Positions 16,092 to 24,202 of a stretch of 64,000 nucleotides of DNA are shown piece by piece. The translations under genes were made by a program, and so were the position numbers. Source of the stretch: Exiguobacterium sibiricum 7-3 (GTDB lineage Bacteria > Bacillota > Bacilli > Exiguobacteriales > Exiguobacteriaceae). Each line of letters starts with the position of its first letter. Positions within the stretch are counted from its first letter, which is position 1. The stretch spans positions 1,749,971 to 1,813,970 of the forward strand of contig NZ_KK211190.1 of the NCBI RefSeq assembly GCF_000620865.1, read 5' to 3'. Below the pieces are notes generated by a model. The model had not been told where the DNA came from, searched no databases, and worked only from the letters and a program-made list of their open reading frames with translations.

Positions 16092-17297
16092 TTGAAAGAA
16101 CGAAAACGTTCGGATCGGTATTCATCAGGACTTAATGGGAAAGGGACGCTACTAGCTATTTTGATTGTAATTTCCATAGGAGCAGTTGGGAGTATGGCGA
16201 ACAATGACGAAACGGATGAAGTGAAAGAACCCAAGCAAGAAGCGAAAGCAGAGGATAAAAAAGAATCAGTCGATCAAGGAATGTCTGAAAAGAAAATTAA
16301 AACTACCGTTAAAGTGCAATCACCTAGCGATGTGAGCAATCTAAATGAAATACAACAAGCTGTGAATACGGGAGAAGATGACTTGCGAGACGCCATCGAT
16401 TCAACAAATCAATTTGTAGACGATCTCGTGACAAAGCAAGAAGCCTTACGTAAATCTAAAAATTTCGCTATTCAAGATTTCCAGAAAACCATCACCGATG
16501 ATGTCGTGGAAAAGCTCGATAATCAAATTTCATTGTTGAATGATGCAGCTCAAACTGCTCATTCCATGGCAACTGGCGTTTTCTTGAACAACCAAAAAAA
16601 CATTTCAGTCGAAGGAACTGAAAATCTTGATTTTGTGAAGCTTGAACAGTTAGCAGACAATTTTAATTCAATGGCGTTTAGCTTAGAGACATACGGGATG
16701 GCTCTTAGTTTTGAATCGTGGGAAGAAGCCTCTACTTACCTACCAAGCCGTCGGGAAGAATCGCTTCTCGCTATTCCTTTGAACGAAGCAATTCTTGACG
16801 CCCCTTCCGGAGATGCTTTAGAAGGAACTACTGATGCTTCTGAAATAATGAGTGAAGACGATGGAGAATTAATTGCAGAGCTTTTAGACGGTCAATTCCA
16901 ACTTACAACTATGCTAAAAGAAGCTGATGAAATATATTACCAAATGTCGCTCGAATATCCAGCAGAAGGTGACGAGATGACAACGGGTGATGCCCTTTCC
17001 ATTATGATAAATGGTATGTCTGAGAAAATTATCAGCATACAGAAGTCACCAACAGCTGACGGCAGCATTAAATATACTGCCAACTCCTTATCAGCGACGG
17101 TCATCAAGATGCAATCTACCGTAGCAAATTTAATTAGTTCAGAGAAACTATTTAAAAGTGATGAAATGTCGGCACGTCAAGATGGATATTATCGAGGGCA
17201 AGAAGCGATTCAAAAGCTTACAGAGCTAAACAGCAGTATGGATACTGCTGAATTTTCACGACTAGATTTATCCACACCGGATATTGATGGGGTTTGA
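16092..17297 (+). CDS. Membrane-anchored helical surface protein
   Basis: A basic N-terminus and one membrane helix (GTLLAILIVISIGAVGSM, residues ~18-35) precede a low-complexity Lys/Glu linker (residues ~40-70) and ~330 residues of mostly amphipathic helix rich in Asn, Ser, Thr, Gln and Met. The body is probably extracellular, helical-bundle in type. The start is TTG at 16092 with AAGGAGG 10 bases upstream. AT-rich. No family recognised. Confidence 0.68.
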   Translation: MKERKRSDRYSSGLNGKGTLLAILIVISIGAVGSMANNDETDEVKEPKQEAKAEDKKESVDQGMSEKKIKTTVKVQSPSDVSNLNEIQQAVNTGEDDLRDAIDSTNQFVDDLVTKQEALRKSKNFAIQDFQKTITDDVVEKLDNQISLLNDAAQTAHSMATGVFLNNQKNISVEGTENLDFVKLEQLADNFNSMAFSLETYGMALSFESWEEASTYLPSRREESLLAIPLNEAILDAPSGDALEGTTDASEIMSEDDGELIAELLDGQFQLTTMLKEADEIYYQMSLEYPAEGDEMTTGDALSIMINGMSEKIISIQKSPTADGSIKYTANSLSATVIKMQSTVANLISSEKLFKSDEMSARQDGYYRGQEAIQKLTELNSSMDTAEFSRLDLSTPDIDGV

Positions 17298-17565
17298 TGA
17301 GACGAGGAAGTGAATTCACTCTCCTAGTCTGTGCTGGCGTGACCATTTCATACCTCTGTGTTCTGACTTAAGTCGACGTTATCTTCAATTGCCAAGGATT
17401 TCGATACACGCACGACACTTTACTGCTCAAAGTCAGGATTCATGCGAAGGTCATCCAAGAATAATTTTGTAATCCGGATGTCAAAACTGTGACGAATAAG
17501 TACGCGTATTCCATTCACACCTTACAGGAAAATATGGCTTCTCAGTTCGCGTCTTCATTGGACGA
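17298..17565. other. Intergenic region without a supported gene
   Basis: I see no gene with a ribosome site here. An imperfect hairpin (GTGAATTCAC core) follows the stop of the preceding gene. On the minus strand a 31-codon open run (17522-17427) ending in MNPDFEQ looks protein-like and could be a gene remnant, but no intact frame exists. Confidence 0.35.
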
Positions 17566-17592
17566 CAAAAAAGCCGCTCAACCGAGCGGCTC
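17566..17592 (-). terminator. Terminator of rlmL
   Basis: The perfect stem AGCCGCTC / GAGCGGCT (17572-17579 and 17584-17591) is followed on the minus strand by a T-run at 17571-17566. Confidence 0.75.
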
Positions 17593-17667
17593 CTGACATT
17601 TTGGCGAAAAAAATTAAAAAGTTGGAACTGAGTGGGAACTGGCGACTTCCCTATCCTTGAAAACCGC

Positions 17668-18813
17668 TTAAGACTGCGGTCTTTTCCGGCGGAGACCATA
17701 ATATTGATAAAATTGTACTTCAATATTCCCGTTATACAGCTTACGGCGTTTTGTCGCCGGGCGGCCGAATGCTTTTTCGAACTCGACGTACGACGTGATC
17801 ATGTAAACACTGTAATACGGGAATTCACGGAATGCATTACCGATCTTCCGGTACAGCTGATGGACTTCGCGTGCGTCCTCAAGACGCTCTCCGTACGGCG
17901 GGTTCCCGATGATGACACCAAAGTCTTCCTTCGGCTTGAAGTCAGCCGCGTCACGTTGCATGACGTTGATCGCGTCCCGGACGTCTGCGAGCTCGGCGTT
18001 TTGTTTTGCGAGCTTGACCATCTCCGGATCCGTATCGTTGGCATAGATTTTGAGCGGTTTGTCCCACTCAGCTTTGTCGTTTGCTTCCTTGATTGCATCA
18101 AACCAGGCTTTTTTTGGAATGCAGGCCCATTCCTGCGAAGCGAATTCGCGGTTGATCCCCGGTGCGATATTCCGACCGATCATTGCCGCTTCAATCGCCA
18201 ATGTTCCCGAACCCGTAAAGACGTCATAAAGCGGCATATCCGGCTTCCAGTTCGTCAGCATCAGCATTGCCGCGGCCATCGTCTCTTTCAGTGGTGCCGC
18301 CGAGTGGAACTCGCGGTAGCCGCGTTTATGCAGCGCATCGCCTGACGTATCGATCGTCAGCGTCGCGATATCTTTTAAGAGCGCGACTTCGATCGGGAAG
18401 CTGGCACCGGTTTTCGGTAACCACTCATCGCCCATGTTGTACGCTTCCTGCATGTGCGAGACGATCGCTTTTTCCGTGATCTTCTGACAGTCACGGATCG
18501 AGAACAACTTTGATTTGACCGAGCGGCCGTTGACGACGTAGTTCGCTTCCCACGGCAACAGTTCGCTCCACGGGAGGTCTTTGACCTGATCAAATAATTT
18601 TTCGAATGATGTCGCTTTAAATTCCGCAACGACGAGTTTGACGCGGTCTGCCGTCCGTAACCAGAGGTTGAGACGGGGAATGTCTTCGAGCTCACAATCG
18701 ATGTAGACTTTTCCGTCCTCGACCGTACACTCGTATCCTAAATCGCGGACTTCCTTGGCGACGAGGGATTCGATTCCCATTGCCGCCGTCGCGATGACTA
18801 AACGTTTTGCCAT
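17668..18813 (-). CDS. rlmL: THUMP-domain 23S rRNA guanine-N2 methyltransferase (RlmL/YpsC type)
   Basis: Residues ~45-155 form a THUMP RNA-binding domain. Residues ~165-375 form a class I SAM-methyltransferase with motif I YDVFTGSGTLAIEAA and the catalytic GNPPYGERL characteristic of N2-guanine methyltransferases. The length (381 aa) matches Bacillus YpsC. The substrate is probably 23S rRNA G2445-type guanosine, by homology. It lies immediately downstream of rnpB on the same strand, the arrangement seen in B. subtilis. Confidence 0.9.
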   Translation of the reverse strand: MAKRLVIATAAMGIESLVAKEVRDLGYECTVEDGKVYIDCELEDIPRLNLWLRTADRVKLVVAEFKATSFEKLFDQVKDLPWSELLPWEANYVVNGRSVKSKLFSIRDCQKITEKAIVSHMQEAYNMGDEWLPKTGASFPIEVALLKDIATLTIDTSGDALHKRGYREFHSAAPLKETMAAAMLMLTNWKPDMPLYDVFTGSGTLAIEAAMIGRNIAPGINREFASQEWACIPKKAWFDAIKEANDKAEWDKPLKIYANDTDPEMVKLAKQNAELADVRDAINVMQRDAADFKPKEDFGVIIGNPPYGERLEDAREVHQLYRKIGNAFREFPYYSVYMITSYVEFEKAFGRPATKRRKLYNGNIEVQFYQYYGLRRKRPQS

Positions 18814-18862
18814 GATTGTTCACGCTCCTACCTGTTTTTAAAATTTCCAATTTCAGTTCAAT

Positions 18863-18892
18863 AAAAAAAGAGCCCAGTTGGACCTGGACTCT
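18863..18892 (-). terminator. Terminator of rnpB
   Basis: The stem GAGTCCAG / CTGGGCTC (one G-U pair) is followed on the minus strand by seven Ts, about 15-20 bases after the mature RNase P RNA 3' end. Confidence 0.8.
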
Positions 18893-18907
18893 CGTTCAAA
18901 GTAAAAA

Positions 18908-19308
18908 TAACAGCCTATGTGGTCCTGTAAGCCATGTTCTGTTCCCTAGTGTTGCAAACGGTTTGACCCTCACACGTGGGCGACAATCATCTATCTCCGT
19001 ATTTACATACGCTCTCCTTCGCGTTCAGTTCCGCTCCGGAAATTCCCCTACCAAATTTGGGTTTCTCGCTCGTGGGGTTTACCTCGTTCCACCCTTACTG
19101 TTTCCAGTAAGGCTCCGTCACTGTGGCACTTTCAAGAAGTTTCGGCCATATCCGAAGACTTAGGCGTTCCTTCTGCCGTCAGCACGACGCTGCCTACACT
19201 TATCTTTTCGTGTAGCACGATCACTACAACCATCGCAGGTTGTGCGAGCATGGACTTTCCTCAAAGCACCGAAGTGCCCCGCAATTGTCCGAACCAACAT
19301 AGTCACTG
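18908..19308 (-). ncRNA. rnpB: RNase P RNA, B-type
   Basis: Read on the minus strand, the sequence carries the universal GAGGAAAGTCCATGC block near the 5' end, GCCGTAGGC-region equivalents, the L15-type GACGGCAG-AAGG segment, GAAAGTGCCACAGTGACGG, GAACGAGGTAAACCCC, CGAGAAACCCAAATTTGG and a 3' CTTACAGGACCACATAGGC. The order is that of B. subtilis RNase P RNA. The 3' ACCACATAG pairs with 5' CTATGTTGGT as helix P1, which fixes the ends to within a few bases. It is the catalytic subunit that removes tRNA 5' leaders. Confidence 0.95.
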
Positions 19309-19314
19309 CTTAAC

Positions 19315-19343
19315 AGTGTAGCGCACGCGAGCGTTTCTAGCAA
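19315..19343 (-). promoter_or_regulatory. Promoter of rnpB
   Basis: On the minus strand TTGCTA (19343-19338) and TACACT (19320-19315) are separated by exactly 17 bases. The predicted start falls about 7 bases further on, at the mature 5' end estimated from helix P1. Confidence 0.7.
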
Positions 19344-19373
19344 GAGGTATTTCTCGTTTGATGGGCGGAAAAG

Positions 19374-19403
19374 TTGCAATTCTTCCTGATTTTACGGTAT
19401 AGT
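19374..19403 (+). promoter_or_regulatory. Promoter of the 19431 gene
   Basis: TTGCAA (19374-19379) and TATAGT (19398-19403) are spaced by 18 bases, about 30 bases before the start codon. It is divergent from the rnpB promoter. Confidence 0.5.
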
Positions 19404-19430
19404 ACAATGGTTCAGAAAGGGGCATATACC

Positions 19431-19874
19431 ATGAAAAAAAGACGCTCTGGTACGAACCAGCGTACCGTACGGAAGTTGACGTTCTTGATCGAGATTGATG
19501 AAATCAAGGCCCTTCATCTCCGGAACGGCATTTTTGCCTTTTACCGCAAGGGTGAACTCATCCATGCGTTCGAGCCATTTAATGTAAAACAACCTGATGC
19601 ATTTTCGAAACGGAGTTACCATTTTGACCAGCATGACATCTTACTGATGAATGAACGGTTCCCGCAACAGATTCCGCTGTACGACGAAGCGATGACGTTA
19701 CGGTCGTGGGCGAATCAAGTCGAATACGGCTTGTATCAGCTGATCGATTCAGGACGCCTGTCGTTCATCCATGAAGACGATACCGGCTACAAAATGGAAG
19801 CAACGATTCAGTGGACCGGCGAAGCGCTAGACGTTCCGACGCCCATCTATAAAAAAGGAAAAGACCCAAAGTAA
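19431..19874 (+). CDS. Hypothetical protein (147 aa)
   Basis: A soluble protein with a basic N-terminus (KKRRSGTNQRTVRKL) and mixed alpha/beta body (HLRNGIFAFYRKGELIHAFEPF, SWANQVEYGLYQLIDSGRLSF). AAAGGGG lies 8 bases before the ATG at 19431. An in-frame start at 19374 would overlap the promoter and lacks a ribosome site. It is divergent from rnpB. In B. subtilis this position is held by gpsB; this protein is not GpsB. Family not recognised. Confidence 0.65.
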   Translation: MKKRRSGTNQRTVRKLTFLIEIDEIKALHLRNGIFAFYRKGELIHAFEPFNVKQPDAFSKRSYHFDQHDILLMNERFPQQIPLYDEAMTLRSWANQVEYGLYQLIDSGRLSFIHEDDTGYKMEATIQWTGEALDVPTPIYKKGKDPK

Positions 19875-19891
19875 ATACTTTGAGTCCCTAA

Positions 19892-19927
19892 CGAGCTGTC
19901 TCCCCTAAGGTGAGACGGCTTTTTTTG
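19892..19927 (+). terminator. Terminator
   Basis: The stem AGCTGTCTC / GAGACGGCT (one wobble) is followed by seven Ts. A second hairpin GACCCAAAGTA / ACTTTGAGTC overlaps the stop codon just upstream. Confidence 0.75.
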
Positions 19928-19930
19928 TTG

Positions 19931-21274
19931 TTATTTGACGGTGATGACCCGCTCCGTCACGCGTGTATGACGCCCGCTCGACGTCGCAAAGACGAGTTTA
20001 TACGTCCCTGCTTCTTTTAAAGCGTACGTATACTTATGGGTACCGTTCCGCAGATAGTCATTCGTAAACGTCTTGACGACTTTACCGTCCTTGTACAGAC
20101 GGGTCAGCGTCTTCGCGTTCGAATACTCGTCAAAGTAAAGCGCGAACGGCTGATTCGGCTTCAAGACGGACGGGACGGACACTTTCGAGACCGGTGACGG
20201 AATCGTCGCAAGCATCCCGGCATTCAAACGACCTGTCCCGTAATGCAGTGACGTATCGCCGGTCTTTTTCGCCGCAGCCGCATACAGCTTACTGCGGAGC
20301 GTACTGTTCGTAATGAACGGATTCTTCGATTTCGCAAGGGCAATGACACCGCTGACGATCGGTGTTGCCATCGATGTCCCGTCGAGATAACCGTACTTGT
20401 TGCCGACCATCGTCGAGTAGACGCCCTCACCCGGTGCCATGATGTTCAGCCCTTTCCCGTAGTTCGAGAACGTCGAAGCCCGACCGAGCGTCCCGACCGA
20501 ACCAACGGCAATGACCGAGTTCATCGAGGCCGGGAATAACAGTTTATTGCGTCCGTCGTTCCCGGCTGCACTGACGACGATGATGTTTTTCGCTTCCGCT
20601 TTTTTGATTGCGGCTTCCATGTACGGATCGTATTCGTATTGACCAAGCGACAGATTGATCACGTCGGCGCCTTGGGAAATGGCATACAATACGCCGTCCC
20701 CGATATCGATCGAACTGGCAAAGTCGCCGTCAAAGACGTCAGCGCCAATCAGTTTGACACCGGATGCGACCCCAACCGTTCCTTTGCCGTCTTCCGCTGC
20801 CGCGATGATTCCTGCGACATGCGTCCCGTGATCGTCCGGTTTCCGGATGCCGGAAATCGTCGTCGTCTTATAGATGACATTTTTGAACTCCGAATGATTG
20901 ACATCAATCGCATCATCGATGACCGCAACACGAACGTCCGATTTACCACGACTGTATTTCCAGTAAGTAGGAATACGCGATTGGTCGAGATATGTCTGTT
21001 GCAATTGAGCGGAATCCGTCGCCTTTTCGACGACACTGACCGGAATCAGATCGGCTTCGACATCCGCCTTGTCGATGTGCGGCAACGGTTCGACGAGTGA
21101 AAATCCGTCCTGTTTCAATTCCCGAACTTCCTGAAGTCCCTGTTCCGCAAGCCATGTTTGTTTCTGTTGTTCATTAAACGTCGGATCATACTGCACATAT
21201 TGAGAATTAGCGAACGCAGAAGTAGGTAACCCTACGACGACAGCAAATGTGAGTAGTGCAAGTTTCTTTTTCAA
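19931..21274 (-). CDS. Secreted subtilisin-like serine protease (S8)
   Basis: A signal peptide (residues 1-22, ending SAFA) is followed by a pro-region (~23-100). The S8 catalytic domain (~105-365) has Asp120 (VAVIDDAID), His149 (DDHGTHVAG), the oxyanion Asn239 (SAAGND) and Ser301 (GTSMATP). A ~75-residue C-terminal beta domain follows (VPSVLKPNQPFALYF, GTYKLVFA). The start is TTG with GCAGGG 6 bases upstream. It is likely a degradative exoprotease. It is convergent with the 19431 gene and lies downstream of a small unknown gene. Confidence 0.93.
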   Translation of the reverse strand: MKKKLALLTFAVVVGLPTSAFANSQYVQYDPTFNEQQKQTWLAEQGLQEVRELKQDGFSLVEPLPHIDKADVEADLIPVSVVEKATDSAQLQQTYLDQSRIPTYWKYSRGKSDVRVAVIDDAIDVNHSEFKNVIYKTTTISGIRKPDDHGTHVAGIIAAAEDGKGTVGVASGVKLIGADVFDGDFASSIDIGDGVLYAISQGADVINLSLGQYEYDPYMEAAIKKAEAKNIIVVSAAGNDGRNKLLFPASMNSVIAVGSVGTLGRASTFSNYGKGLNIMAPGEGVYSTMVGNKYGYLDGTSMATPIVSGVIALAKSKNPFITNSTLRSKLYAAAAKKTGDTSLHYGTGRLNAGMLATIPSPVSKVSVPSVLKPNQPFALYFDEYSNAKTLTRLYKDGKVVKTFTNDYLRNGTHKYTYALKEAGTYKLVFATSSGRHTRVTERVITVK

Positions 21275-21334
21275 TGTGGACCCTGCCCTTCTCTTTTTAC
21301 ACGCCGATTCTATTGATGTGCTGATCCAAACGGA

Positions 21335-21751
21335 CTAAAAAAATGGAACCGTCCCATCGGACTCTTCGCTGACTTCAAATGGAATGATTTTTCCGATCGT
21401 GACATAGGAGTAATAACGGACGAGAACGGCACGCCAACGTTTGGCATCAATCCCGGTCAAATCTTCTCCGAGCGGTGATCCGTCAAACGTCTCGAACTGT
21501 TGGCAGAAGAAGGCTTCCTCTGCCTCGCTCCACGTCACGGCTTCTCCGATAAAACCGGTGGAAAACCGGACAAAATCAGCAATCGACGGACCAATCACTT
21601 CAGACGGCAAACGTTCGCTCATCCGTCCGACCAGCTCATACCGATCGCGTTCCGCCTGCTCTGCTTCTTCTAATGAATGGCACAGCAAGACTTCCCGGTT
21701 GATCTCCACTAAAACGACATAATCACCTCGCGGCAAATTGACGTGTATCAT
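21335..21751 (-). CDS. Hypothetical protein (138 aa)
   Basis: Soluble and acidic, starting MIHVNLPRGDYVVLVEINRE, with a helical SLEEAEQAERDRYELVGRM and a beta-rich C-terminal half (YYSYVTIGKIIPFEV). AAGGGG lies 9 bases before the ATG. It lies 60 bases upstream of the protease gene on the same strand. Family not recognised. Confidence 0.6.
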   Translation of the reverse strand: MIHVNLPRGDYVVLVEINREVLLCHSLEEAEQAERDRYELVGRMSERLPSEVIGPSIADFVRFSTGFIGEAVTWSEAEEAFFCQQFETFDGSPLGEDLTGIDAKRWRAVLVRYYSYVTIGKIIPFEVSEESDGTVPFF

Positions 21752-21810
21752 CCCTACACCCCTTGGATTAAATTCGTGTAGTATCTAGATGTCACTTTCT
21801 ATGAGTTAAT

Positions 21811-22503
21811 TTATAATGTCCATTTTCGATCAAACATCAATTCTATCGGTTCGTTATCCTTAGACTTTAACATACGAACCCGTGTCGTATCAATTTGATC
21901 GAGTAAATCCGCATCGCCGAGTGATCGGATGACCGGTACGTCCGACTGCTCAATCCGTGACCGGAACGGTGTCAGTAAATCCTGTTGACCACTGGCGAGC
22001 GCGTACCAAGCGAGGCGGGCAAACGGTTCATCCTTCGCCGTCTCCAAAGCGTAGCTCTCAAAAATGTCTGGTAAGTAACTGGAAAATTGTTCAAGTGCAT
22101 CAATTCGTTCTGCGAGATCGAGTACCGTCAACCAACTTGGTAACGACAATAACGATTCACTTGACCACCAATCAATCAAATCAATATGTTCTTTAAACAA
22201 CTGTTGTGCTTCTGTCCGGTCGATGAAATGGTGCATCGTCTGAATCAATTCGTTCCAGGCAATCGACCAGTATTCTTCCGACGGATTAGCGGAGATGAAG
22301 AATTGACGATAAACCGTCAACAGTTCCGAGACTTCCTGTAACGTTTCGACTTCGAGCCGTTGATTTAACCGACTAACTGCTTTTGTGAAATAACTTGGCT
22401 CTAACGTCAACGCCATATAAAGTAATTTCGGAACATCTTTTAATTCCCCTTGATCGACCGTCTCAAATAATTCCTGAATCCATTCTGGTTGTGAGTTTGT
22501 CAT
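21811..22503 (-). CDS. Alpha-helical hypothetical protein (230 aa)
   Basis: The whole protein reads as amphipathic helices (LFETVDQGELKDVPKLLYMAL, TLQEVSELLTVYRQFFI, SLPSWLTVLDLAERIDALEQF) like a HEAT/TPR-type solenoid, although no repeat consensus is clear. No signal peptide or membrane helix. GAGG lies just before the ATG. Family not recognised. Confidence 0.6.
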   Translation of the reverse strand: MTNSQPEWIQELFETVDQGELKDVPKLLYMALTLEPSYFTKAVSRLNQRLEVETLQEVSELLTVYRQFFISANPSEEYWSIAWNELIQTMHHFIDRTEAQQLFKEHIDLIDWWSSESLLSLPSWLTVLDLAERIDALEQFSSYLPDIFESYALETAKDEPFARLAWYALASGQQDLLTPFRSRIEQSDVPVIRSLGDADLLDQIDTTRVRMLKSKDNEPIELMFDRKWTL

Positions 22504-22571
22504 ACACTTTTCTCCTCTGCATAGTAAATGTATTTACTATACCCGAAAAAGAATTAATGTAATCCTATTCC

Positions 22572-23579
22572 TCAGACAGCTCCAATCCGCTGCGCGGTTT
22601 CTTCACTGCATAGGACGATCAGTGTCGTATTCGGAGGAATCGGTTCGTTTAACCGCCGATTCAAATCGAGCCGTTTACCGTCCGATAAAATCGTCACCCC
22701 GTCTTCGAGCAGGATATGAAAGGCATCACGAAACGTCTGCCACTCGGGTTTAGCGGGAAGCGAAAACATCCCGTCCCCGTCTTTCGTCAAGAGATTCGTC
22801 ACGACTTTCGAGACACCGGGATGGTAGGCGGCGAGTATCGCCATTCGGGCGACTGTTTCGTCGCCGAGCAACACTTCATCGACTTTGACCTGTTCAAAAC
22901 TGTCGAGATGTTCCTCGAGCATCATCTCGACAATCGTATAGATGTTCGGATTCGCCCGTTCGATGCTCGCCGCGATCAACAGCGTCCGGCCGTCAGCAAG
23001 CGCCGGTGGAATCGAATGATCGGCGAGGACGATCGCCCGGGTCGCTTTTTTGATATTCGCCCGCTGTAACGTCGCGTCCAGCGCCGGGTCACCGCTGACA
23101 TAATGGAACCGCGGATGACTGAACGGTTCCCGCTCGAGATCATCGATCAGGATGACGTCTGTTGTTTCAAGCAATTCGTCGATGACGTGTTTTGAACGGC
23201 GGCTGTAGCCGAAGACTAACGTATGTCCCGTCTCTTTCACTTGCAATAACCCTCTTTCCTTTTGATTGCGAATCAATTGGACTCCGTCGACGAGTTTTGA
23301 AATCAGACCGCCGACGATCCCGATGCCGAAGATGAAGACGAAGATTGTCATGAAACGTCCGAAATCCGTATTCGGGAAAAAGTCCCCGTACCCGACGGTC
23401 ACGACCGTCGTCATCGTCCAGTAGACGGCCCGGAAGTAAGAGCCGAACGTGTCCGGTTCCGCCAGATACATGATTAAGGCGACACCGAACACAAACAGAA
23501 ACGACGCATAGGCGAGCGTCCGCATCCTCAAAAAGGACATCCGTCGTAAAAAACGTAACCAGACCATACTTTTTTTCAC
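22572..23579 (-). CDS. Potassium channel with RCK (TrkA-N) domain
   Basis: Two membrane helices (residues ~22-40 and ~72-92) flank a pore loop with the selectivity filter TVGYGD (61-66). The cytoplasmic part has an RCK/TrkA-N nucleotide-binding domain (residues ~115-240: TLVFGYSRRSKHVIDEL, then VSGDPALDATLQRA) and a TrkA-C-like tail. This is the architecture of MthK and B. subtilis YugO, a K+ channel in the cytoplasmic membrane. The GTG at 23579 overlaps its ribosome-site candidate, so the ATG four codons on may be the real start. It is divergent from the DUF1659 gene. Confidence 0.9.
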   Translation of the reverse strand: MKKSMVWLRFLRRMSFLRMRTLAYASFLFVFGVALIMYLAEPDTFGSYFRAVYWTMTTVVTVGYGDFFPNTDFGRFMTIFVFIFGIGIVGGLISKLVDGVQLIRNQKERGLLQVKETGHTLVFGYSRRSKHVIDELLETTDVILIDDLEREPFSHPRFHYVSGDPALDATLQRANIKKATRAIVLADHSIPPALADGRTLLIAASIERANPNIYTIVEMMLEEHLDSFEQVKVDEVLLGDETVARMAILAAYHPGVSKVVTNLLTKDGDGMFSLPAKPEWQTFRDAFHILLEDGVTILSDGKRLDLNRRLNEPIPPNTTLIVLCSEETAQRIGAV

Positions 23580-23636
23580 CCTTTCCGAACATTTCCTGTT
23601 TTCGTCCTGTCAATAAGGGCGAAGGAGGTGATACAC

Positions 23637-23864
23637 ATGACACAAGCTGAAGAAATCAAAACCAGTTTAGTCGTCGTCTTCGAACGAAACGACAAGGTGA
23701 CACCAAACGGGGATGCTGTTCTCGCCCGCCGTCGCTTTAACGGTCTGCGGTCCGATCTTGAACCGCAAGTCGTCGCGTCAATCGGTCAGGCAATCGGTAA
23801 GATGCTTGCCGGCTCGTACACACACACGGAAATCAGCCGTGATTTCGCTTTACTTAACGCTTAA
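23637..23864 (+). CDS. DUF1659 family small protein
   Basis: A 75-residue protein with the DUF1659 pattern: a basic ARRRFNGLR segment followed by a helix with IGQAIGKMLAG. The ATG at 23637 is preceded by AAGGAGGTGA at 5-9 bases, a near-perfect ribosome site. It is paired with a DUF2922 gene 34 bases downstream, a pairing common in Bacillota. Function is unknown. Confidence 0.78.
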   Translation: MTQAEEIKTSLVVVFERNDKVTPNGDAVLARRRFNGLRSDLEPQVVASIGQAIGKMLAGSYTHTEISRDFALLNA

Positions 23865-23898
23865 GGCACTTCACTACACCAATTAAAGGAGGAATTTG

Positions 23899-24105
23899 AT
23901 GGAACACACGATTGTTCTGACATTCGATACGTTACTCAAAAAACCGTACCGCTTACGCCTGACGGGTGCGAAACCCGATACGTCGGTCACCGAGATCAAG
24001 GCACTCGGACAGCTGATGGTCGACCACGACCCGTTCCATGACGGGCTCGTCAAGTTGAGCCAGGCCGAGTTGCAAAACAGTTCGGAATCCGCCTACGTCA
24101 TTTAA
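23899..24105 (+). CDS. DUF2922 family small protein
   Basis: A 68-residue beta-rich protein (HTIVLTFDTLLKKPYRLRL, then SVTEIKALGQLMV and LSQAELQNSSESAYVI) typical of DUF2922. AAAGGAGG lies 7 bases before the ATG. It follows the DUF1659 gene and ends at a strong terminator, so the two genes form one short operon. Function is unknown. Confidence 0.78.
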   Translation: MEHTIVLTFDTLLKKPYRLRLTGAKPDTSVTEIKALGQLMVDHDPFHDGLVKLSQAELQNSSESAYVI

Positions 24106-24122
24106 GCGGAGAAAAACTCATC

Positions 24123-24160
24123 GTCATCATCACCCGTAGAGGTGATGGTGACTTTTTTTT
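24123..24160 (+). terminator. Terminator of the DUF1659-DUF2922 operon
   Basis: The stem GTCATCATCACC / GGTGATGGTGAC (one mismatch) is followed by eight Ts. Confidence 0.85.
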
Positions 24161-24202
24161 GGTATACTAGAAACATCAAGCAACTGGAAAGGAAGTCAAT
24201 TT

